Assembly: GCA_013373545.1 (NCBI GenBank)
Contig: JABXHQ010000082.1
Location: 1-64,000 of the forward strand
Direction of reading: 5' to 3'
DNA: 64,000 bases
Source: Gammaproteobacteria bacterium
Lineage (GTDB): Bacteria; Pseudomonadota; Gammaproteobacteria; Enterobacterales; Kangiellaceae
Of the stretch, positions 57,603 to 64,000 are shown one piece after another. The first letter of the stretch is position 1; every line of letters begins with the position of its first letter. The notes below the pieces were generated by a model, which had not been told where the DNA came from, did not search any database, and saw nothing but the letters and a program-made list of their open reading frames with translations. The position numbers were made by a program, and so were the translations under genes.

Positions 57603-59155
57603 TAGAGCTGTTTAAGGTAGCGATAAAAGGGAGCAAGCTTGCGGTACAGTCGCCGATAAACCGATTGATAAAGTTTGTGATACAAAGGTGTTACGGCAGA
57701 ATTTGGTTCAATCCGACGCTCGATACGGCACATGTTGCTTACTGCTTCAGGGTAATCGTTATAGATTTGCATCCCCACGGCAATGTTAATCGCTGCGCCG
57801 AGCCCTGAAGTTTCATGCGTGTGCGGAACCAATACCGGAAGATTAAAAATATCGGCGGTGACTTGGAGCGCGGTTTCACTTTGTGCGCCTCCGCCCGAGA
57901 CAAATAGCTCAACGACTTTACGGCCGCTGCGTTTCTCCATCTTTTCTTTGCCATCTAATAGACCAAAGGCGATGCCTTCGATCAGTGCGCGATACATATG
58001 GGCACGTGTATGGCCATCGTGAAAACCAATAATAGCACCCCGCGCTTCGGGTCCAGGGTAACGTACGCCTGGGCTCCAATAGGGTTGCAACATTAAACCG
58101 TCCGCGCCTGGCGGAATCGTACTTGCCTGTTGATCGAGAACGGCTTCTGTACTGATCGAGTTTTCCGCAGCTTGCAACGCTTCTTTATGTGCGAACTGTT
58201 CTTTAAACCAGCTAACCATCCAATATCCGCGGTAGATTTGGTACTCACATGTGAAGTAATCCGGTATTGCGGCAGGATAAGGTGGTAAATATCGGATTGG
58301 CTCAAGGTATCGTGTCGATAACATGTTAAAGGTGGCGGTTGTGCCATAACTAATTTGGCCTTGATGCTCCCCGAGAGCGCCACAGCCAAGTGTCTCGCAT
58401 GCCTTATCTGCAGCTGCCGCTATGACCGGTAGGTCTGGTGGCAAACCGCTTTGCTTGGCCGCTGCAGCGGTCACCCGCCCGAGTGTGCCGCCGACTTTTA
58501 CCAGTTGCGGTAACTGTTGCGGATCTATCGGACAAGCTTGCCACTTCCAATCACTGCTTTTAGCCCACCGTTGACGCTTGTAATCAAAGGGTAAATAGCC
58601 CACTTGTGCGCCTACTGAGTCTTTGAATTGACCGGTCAATTGGTGAGTTAAATAGCCCGAAAGTAACAGTATTTTGTCACTCCGCTCGACCACTTCGGGT
58701 TGGTACTGACGCAACCAGTTGATCTCGGCATTTTGTAAAAACTGTTGCACTGTTGCATTAACGCCAGCCAATTTAAATGCTAAACGCCACCACCACTTTA
58801 TTTCGGGCAACTCAGTGGCTTGCCGCTGATCCATCCACACGATCGCTGGCCGCTGTGGCTCTCCCTCTCGATCAACGCAGATAATCGTTGCGCGCTGGGT
58901 GGTAACCGTCATGGCAATGATTTTGTCGCGGTCGACTCCAGGGAGCTGCCACAGCTTTTGACAAGCACGGCAGGTTGAGTCCCAAAAGTAGTGAGCATGG
59001 TGCTCAACCCATCCGGGTTGATCGCTAAAATATCCTTCAAGAGGAACTTGAGACTTTGCAATCAGATTACCAAATTGATCAAAAATCAAGGCGCGGACCG
59101 ATTGGGTACCACAATCAATAGTTAATAGTTGATGTTGGGGGGTAATGCTCGACAC
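57599..59155 (-). CDS. FGGY-family carbohydrate kinase
   Basis: [59 protein letters not shown] start. Confidence 0.9.
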   Translation of the reverse strand: MSSITPQHQLLTIDCGTQSVRALIFDQFGNLIAKSQVPLEGYFSDQPGWVEHHAHYFWDSTCRACQKLWQLPGVDRDKIIAMTVTTQRATIICVDREGEPQRPAIVWMDQRQATELPEIKWWWRLAFKLAGVNATVQQFLQNAEINWLRQYQPEVVERSDKILLLSGYLTHQLTGQFKDSVGAQVGYLPFDYKRQRWAKSSDWKWQACPIDPQQLPQLVKVGGTLGRVTAAAAKQSGLPPDLPVIAAAADKACETLGCGALGEHQGQISYGTTATFNMLSTRYLEPIRYLPPYPAAIPDYFTCEYQIYRGYWMVSWFKEQFAHKEALQAAENSISTEAVLDQQASTIPPGADGLMLQPYWSPGVRYPGPEARGAIIGFHDGHTRAHMYRALIEGIAFGLLDGKEKMEKRSGRKVVELFVSGGGAQSETALQVTADIFNLPVLVPHTHETSGLGAAINIAVGMQIYNDYPEAVSNMCRIERRIEPNSAVTPLYHKLYQSVYRRLYRKLAPFYRYLKQLY

Positions 59156-59213
59156 AAAAAAGCTCAGACGTTATTTTTCGCTAGAGAATAACAGAAAAAT
59201 AGCCGTCTGAGCT
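59156..59213 (-). terminator. Long terminator hairpin between prlC and the FGGY kinase
   Basis: Minus strand AGCTCAGACG...CGTCTGAGCT (10 bp) plus nested TATTTTTC...GAAAAATA (8 bp), then a T-run. Confidence 0.85.
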
Positions 59214-59227
59214 AACTTGAGTTTTAG

Positions 59228-61282
59228 CTAAATGCCAATGCCGGAGTGTCGGAGGAGTGGTTCCACTTGTGGTTCGCGGCCTCGAAATTCAGTAAATAAT
59301 TCCATTGCTGGTTTAGAGCCACCGCGTTCAAGAATCGCTTGCTTGAAAGCGCGTCCAATTGCAGGGTTAAAAATACCTTCTTCCTCAAAGCGGCTAAAGG
59401 CATCGGCACTCAGCACTTCCGCCCACTTGTAGCTGTAGTAACCTGCACTATAGCCGCCGGCAAATATGTGTGAAAAAGAATTCTCAAAACGATTCCATGA
59501 TGGCGGAATAACCACTGCTACTTCAGCGCGAACACGATCAAGAACCTCTTTAATATTGATTGGTTGATCTGGCGTTTGACTGTGTAAGTGGAAGTCAAAT
59601 AAAGAAAACTCCAGTTGCCTTACCATCATCATCGCTGATTGAAAGTTCCGCGCCGCGATTAGCTTTTCTCGCAAATTATCCGGTAATGGATCGCCGGAGA
59701 GATAGTGTCCTGATAATTGCGCTAATCCGGCCTCTTGATAACAGAAGTTTTCAAGAAACTGACTTGGCAGTTCAACTGCATCCCACTCTACCCCATTGAT
59801 GCCACTCACACTTAAATAGTCCACTTGGGTGAGCATATGGTGTAAGCCATGACCAAACTCATGGAACAGTGTGACTACTTCATCATGCGTTAATAGCGCT
59901 GGTTTATCACCCACTGGTGGATTGAAGTTACAAGTTAAAAAGGCTACCGGTTTTTGCAAAGCGCCATCGGCCTGCTTAAAGCGACTGCAGTAGTCAGCCA
60001 TCCAGGCGCCACCGCGTTTGTTTTGGCGCGCGTAAAGATCGAAATAAAATCGCGCGATGCGCTCGCCAGAGTTTGATTGAAGTTCAAACAAGCGCGCATC
60101 TTGATGCCAGCGATTAAAATCATCGGTAATTTCGACAATGGTAACGTCAAATAATTGTTGTGTGATGCTAAACAATCCTTTGAGTACGGTGTTGACGGGA
60201 AAATAAGGACGCAACTCTTCATCAGAGACACTGAATTTTTGCTCCCGTAATCGTTCGCTGGCAAATGCAATATCCCATGGCTCTAATGTCTCGATGGCTA
60301 AGGTGTCGGCTGCAAAATCGGCGAGTTCCGCGAGTTCCTGCTGTGCCTGTGGCTTTGAGCGCGCGGCTAAATCTTGTAAAAATGCGATTACCTGCTGTGG
60401 CGTATCGGCCATTTTGGTTGCCAATGACAATTCACTGTAACTGTTAAAGTCTAATAAATTAGCTAACTCGCGGCGCAACTGAATGATTTCTTGCATAACG
60501 GGCGCATTGTCGAACTGACCCTCATCGGTAAGCTCAGACGCTCGAGTGGTATAGGCCCGGTAAACTTCTTCGCGTAATGCGCGGTTTTGTGCGTGGCTCA
60601 TAACGGCGTAATAACAGGGGAACTCAAGGTTGATTAATGCACCGTCAAGATCCTGCTGTTTAGCATTTTGTTCCAGCAGTGCTAAAGCCGACTCGGGTAA
60701 TCCTGCAAGCTGTTCAGGGTCGGTTACCTGTTTCTGCCAAGCCATTGTTGCATCCAATATGTTTTGTTCATATTTTGATGACAGCTCCGATAACTTTGCT
60801 TGAATTTCACCATAGCGCTGCTTTTTCTCCGGGGGCAATGACACCCCGGCTAAGTCAAACCCGCGAATTTCATCAGTTAAAATTTTAACTTGAGTTTCAT
60901 CGAGCTGAAGTTCTTCGCGGCGTTGGAAAAGGGTTTGAATTTTTTCATAAAGCGTTTGGTTTTGTCCGAGCCAAGTGCTGTACTCTGACAGCAGCGGTAA
61001 ACAACTGTCATAAGCCGCACGCAACGGCTTTGAGTTGGTAACCGCATTCATATGCGATATTGGGGACCAACGCTTATCGAGCATATTGCCGAGCGTCTCG
61101 AGTGGCAACATTAAGTTTTCCCAAGTGACATCGTCAAGATCGCTGAGTAGCGCTTCAATTTCACTGCGCGATTGTTGCAAAGTCTGCTGAACAGCGGGCT
61201 GAATCTGTTCGGGTTCGATCTCATCAAATGGCGGTAAGTCGTAATCAGTTAAGAGTGGATTGTGCGCGTTAGTTGCGGTCAT
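59228..61282 (-). CDS. prlC: Oligopeptidase A (M3 family)
   Basis: LFHEFGHGLHHMLTQVDY zinc motif HEFGH; GINGVEWDAVELPSQFLENF. Confidence 0.96.
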   Translation of the reverse strand: MTATNAHNPLLTDYDLPPFDEIEPEQIQPAVQQTLQQSRSEIEALLSDLDDVTWENLMLPLETLGNMLDKRWSPISHMNAVTNSKPLRAAYDSCLPLLSEYSTWLGQNQTLYEKIQTLFQRREELQLDETQVKILTDEIRGFDLAGVSLPPEKKQRYGEIQAKLSELSSKYEQNILDATMAWQKQVTDPEQLAGLPESALALLEQNAKQQDLDGALINLEFPCYYAVMSHAQNRALREEVYRAYTTRASELTDEGQFDNAPVMQEIIQLRRELANLLDFNSYSELSLATKMADTPQQVIAFLQDLAARSKPQAQQELAELADFAADTLAIETLEPWDIAFASERLREQKFSVSDEELRPYFPVNTVLKGLFSITQQLFDVTIVEITDDFNRWHQDARLFELQSNSGERIARFYFDLYARQNKRGGAWMADYCSRFKQADGALQKPVAFLTCNFNPPVGDKPALLTHDEVVTLFHEFGHGLHHMLTQVDYLSVSGINGVEWDAVELPSQFLENFCYQEAGLAQLSGHYLSGDPLPDNLREKLIAARNFQSAMMMVRQLEFSLFDFHLHSQTPDQPINIKEVLDRVRAEVAVVIPPSWNRFENSFSHIFAGGYSAGYYSYKWAEVLSADAFSRFEEEGIFNPAIGRAFKQAILERGGSKPAMELFTEFRGREPQVEPLLRHSGIGI

Positions 61283-61388
61283 CGATAATTCCTATCATTG
61301 TGTTCGAGCATTCACCAGTGAAAACTCATCCATTATCCCCTAAACTATGGGCTATTTCGTCAGTAACAAGAGACATTAAGGAAAAAAG

Positions 61389-62738
61389 TTGAGTATATAT
61401 GACTTTGATTATTTAGCGATTGGTGGCGGCAGCGGTGGTATTGCGTCGGTGAATCGGGCTGCCATGTATGGCAAACGTTGCGCCATTGTGGAAGCAAATG
61501 CGCTCGGCGGTACCTGTGTGAATGTTGGTTGTGTGCCGAAAAAAGTCATGTGGTTCGCCGCTCATATTGCTGAAGCGATTAAATATTCAGCTGATTATGG
61601 CTTTGCCGTCGAGCAAAAGCATTTCGATTGGTCGTTAATGACCAAAAATCGTGACGCCTACATTCAACGTATTCATCAATCTTATGAGAATGTGCTTGGT
61701 AAAAACAAGGTGACGGTGATCCCTGGATTTGCGCGATTTGTTGATCGTAATACGGTGGAAGTGAACGGCCGCCAAATTACCGCGGAACATATTTTGATTG
61801 CTACCGGAGGTACTCCGACGGTCCCATCGTTACCGGGTGCAGAGCTAGGCACTGACTCAGATGGATTTTTTGCATTTAGCGAACAACCAAAAAAAGTAGC
61901 GGTGGTTGGAGCTGGTTATATTGCGGTTGAAATTGCCGGTGTGCTCAATGAGCTGGGTAGTGAAACCCACTTGATAATTCGGCATGATAAGCCTTTGCGA
62001 CAATTTGATCCGATGTTGTCAGACACCCTGCTTTCGATCATGTTAGAGAAAGGACTCCACGTGCATAGTAATAGCACCCCGAGTGGGCTTGTGGAATCGG
62101 AGCATGGTATTACCGTAGAACTAGAAGATGGCGCGCAAGTTGGCCCTGTTGATGAAGTCATTTGGGCTATTGGCCGCTCGCCACAAACCCACAACTTAAA
62201 TTTAGCGGCGGCCGGTGTTCAAGTGGATGAGCAAGGATTTATTGTCACCGACGCTTATCAAAATACTAATGTTCCTGGTATTTATGCTGTGGGGGATAAC
62301 ACCGGGCGCATTGCCTTGACTCCGGTTGCAGTGGCGGCTGGACGGCGTTTATCTGAGCGGCTGTTCAATTCGAAAACGAGTGAAAAACTTGATTATACCG
62401 ATGTGCCTACCGTGGTGTTTAGTCACCCTGCGATTGGTACCGTTGGCTTGACTGAGGCAGAAGCTCGTGCCGAATTTGGTGACTCTGTCGCTGTTTATAC
62501 TTCGAGCTTTACTGCGATGTATTCAGCGGTAACACAACATCGTCAGCCGACCAAAATGAAATTGGTGTGTGTTGGAGATGACGAACGAATTGTCGGCATT
62601 CATGTGATTGGTGAGGGAGCAGATGAAATGCTACAAGGCTTTGCTGTTGCGTTGAAGATGGGGGCAACTAAGCAGGACTTTGACAATACGGTGGCGATCC
62701 ACCCAACCTCAGCAGAAGAGTTCGTGACAATGCGCTAA
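61389..62738 (+). CDS. gor: Glutathione-disulfide reductase (TTG start)
   Basis: [47 protein letters not shown]-terminal [15 protein letters not shown]. Confidence 0.96.
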   Translation: MSIYDFDYLAIGGGSGGIASVNRAAMYGKRCAIVEANALGGTCVNVGCVPKKVMWFAAHIAEAIKYSADYGFAVEQKHFDWSLMTKNRDAYIQRIHQSYENVLGKNKVTVIPGFARFVDRNTVEVNGRQITAEHILIATGGTPTVPSLPGAELGTDSDGFFAFSEQPKKVAVVGAGYIAVEIAGVLNELGSETHLIIRHDKPLRQFDPMLSDTLLSIMLEKGLHVHSNSTPSGLVESEHGITVELEDGAQVGPVDEVIWAIGRSPQTHNLNLAAAGVQVDEQGFIVTDAYQNTNVPGIYAVGDNTGRIALTPVAVAAGRRLSERLFNSKTSEKLDYTDVPTVVFSHPAIGTVGLTEAEARAEFGDSVAVYTSSFTAMYSAVTQHRQPTKMKLVCVGDDERIVGIHVIGEGADEMLQGFAVALKMGATKQDFDNTVAIHPTSAEEFVTMR

Positions 62739-62808
62739 GGTTTTTGTTGCTTGCTGTTTTGCAGCAAAGGGTTAAAATCGCGCAATAGCTTTAATTTTCG
62801 GACAGAAT

Positions 62809-63345
62809 ATGAACATACGCCCATTTGAAAACTTCCAACCTCAGCTCGGTCAGCGAGTCTTTGTCGATCCCACCGCGTTAGTGGTGGGACAAGTCACTAT
62901 TGGTGATGACAGCTCAATCTGGCCGATGGCGGTACTGCGCGGAGATGTGCATGCGATCGCGGTGGGCGCACGCAGTAGCATTCAAGATGGTGCGGTGTGC
63001 CACGTCACCCACGCCAGCCATTACAATCCAGATGGACATTCTTTGATTATTGGCGATGATGTAACTGTAGGTCACAAGGCGATGTTACATGGCTGTCAAA
63101 TTCATAATGAAGTGCTGATCGGTATGGGGTCGGTGGTTATGGATGACGTAGTGATCCACTCTAATGTGGTGCTTGGCGCCAACAGTGTGGTACCACCGGG
63201 ACGTGTACTCGAAGGCGGTTATCTTTGGGTTGGCTCTCCCGCACGTAAAATTCGGGCTCTAACAGAAGAGGAAATCGCTTTCTTTAAATACTCAGCCGAC
63301 AACTATGTAAAGCTCAAAGATCGCTACCTGACCAGTCATACTTAA
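62809..63345 (+). CDS. Gamma carbonic anhydrase family protein (YrdA-like)
   Basis: SSIWPMAVLRGDVHAIAVGARSSIQDGAVCHVTH; VGHKAMLHGC; left-handed beta-helix repeats. Confidence 0.94.
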   Translation: MNIRPFENFQPQLGQRVFVDPTALVVGQVTIGDDSSIWPMAVLRGDVHAIAVGARSSIQDGAVCHVTHASHYNPDGHSLIIGDDVTVGHKAMLHGCQIHNEVLIGMGSVVMDDVVIHSNVVLGANSVVPPGRVLEGGYLWVGSPARKIRALTEEEIAFFKYSADNYVKLKDRYLTSHT

Positions 63346-63410
63346 TTCGCCCTTTTTCCTTTCTTAATTTCAACTACACTTTAAAGCGGGATTAACAGTA
63401 ATGGAACATC

Positions 63411-64000
63411 ATGAAAAATTCTCGCTTAATAGTCTTAGCGGCCGCAGTAATGATCGTTGTCGCCACTTTTATGGCTTGGAATTGGCTTGTCTATGTTGCC
63501 GCTGCAGTGGTTTTTATGCAGCAAATATGGTGTCTCATTGATGATATTTCGGTTGCCCAAAGCAGTCGCGAAGAAAAGCAAGATAGCGCCGATTTGACAC
63601 CAGAAAGCCTTCCGCCCAGCGAACTTTATGAGCAAGTATTAAGCCTTGGCGAAGCTGAAGTCATATTACTCAATAATGAGTTAAATCAAGCCGCAAAAAT
63701 TCTTGATGAGGCAAGCAATGAACTCACCGGCTCCTTCACCGGCATGCAGTCAGCCTCGACGTCTCAGCGTGCCATTTTGGTCGATCTAATTAATAATTTG
63801 ATGGCGCTTACACACACCGATGATAAAACCTGTGATGAAATAGAGCACCGCACTTCTAAGTTGCAGCAAATGTTTAATGATCTGTTTGATTATTTTGCTC
63901 AGCATCAACAAGGACAGTCAGCAATTGAGCAACAATATGGTGATATGTCTGAGCGAATGCAACATGTGGAAAGTTTGCTCAACGATATGAATGGGATTAC
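63411..64000 (+). CDS. Methyl-accepting chemotaxis protein-like, 3' end beyond window
   Basis: My translation from ATG 63411 (MKNSRLIVLAAAVMIVVATFMAWNWLVYVAAAVVFMQQIWCLIDD...) stays open to the window end. TM segments followed by coiled-coil sequence. Not in the ORF track because no stop is reached. Confidence 0.5.
   Translation, partial: MKNSRLIVLAAAVMIVVATFMAWNWLVYVAAAVVFMQQIWCLIDDISVAQSSREEKQDSADLTPESLPPSELYEQVLSLGEAEVILLNNELNQAAKILDEASNELTGSFTGMQSASTSQRAILVDLINNLMALTHTDDKTCDEIEHRTSKLQQMFNDLFDYFAQHQQGQSAIEQQYGDMSERMQHVESLLNDMNGI

Overview
This window looks like core chromosome from a gammaproteobacterium, possibly Kangiella-like (low confidence). There are no prophages, transposons, CRISPR arrays, tRNAs or rRNAs that I can support. 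Gene order from left to right: atpBEFHAGDC; glmU-glmS; a DsbA-like protein; a DUF2884-like protein; two tandem LpxL/HtrB-type acyltransferases; def-fmt-rsmB-trkA-trkH (minus strand); a LysM protein, dprA-smg-tsaC-hemF-hemB-ppk; an S41 protease lipoprotein; a Ppx/GppA phosphatase and rhlB (minus); trxA-rho-ubiD-fre; a solute-binding protein; rpoH and ftsYEX (minus); rsmD, an ABC exporter, rsmJ; an MMPL/LolA-like/TetR operon; an alpha-2-macroglobulin (yfhM-like) and pbpC pair; small membrane proteins and DUFs; an FGGY kinase, prlC, gor, a gamma-carbonic anhydrase-like protein; and the start of a chemoreceptor-like gene. The most interesting signal is regulatory. Two tandem CIRCE-type elements (HrcA operators, exact 9-9-9 architecture) lie in the rpoH 5' region, just downstream of a promoter-like sequence. 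This suggests HrcA repression is wired onto the sigma-32 gene. Other observations: a palindromic TetR-type operator inside a near-consensus promoter of an operon that itself encodes a TetR regulator; a 58-aa DUF6316-like ORF missing from the ORF track; and several terminator hairpins fused to start codons or coding sequence.
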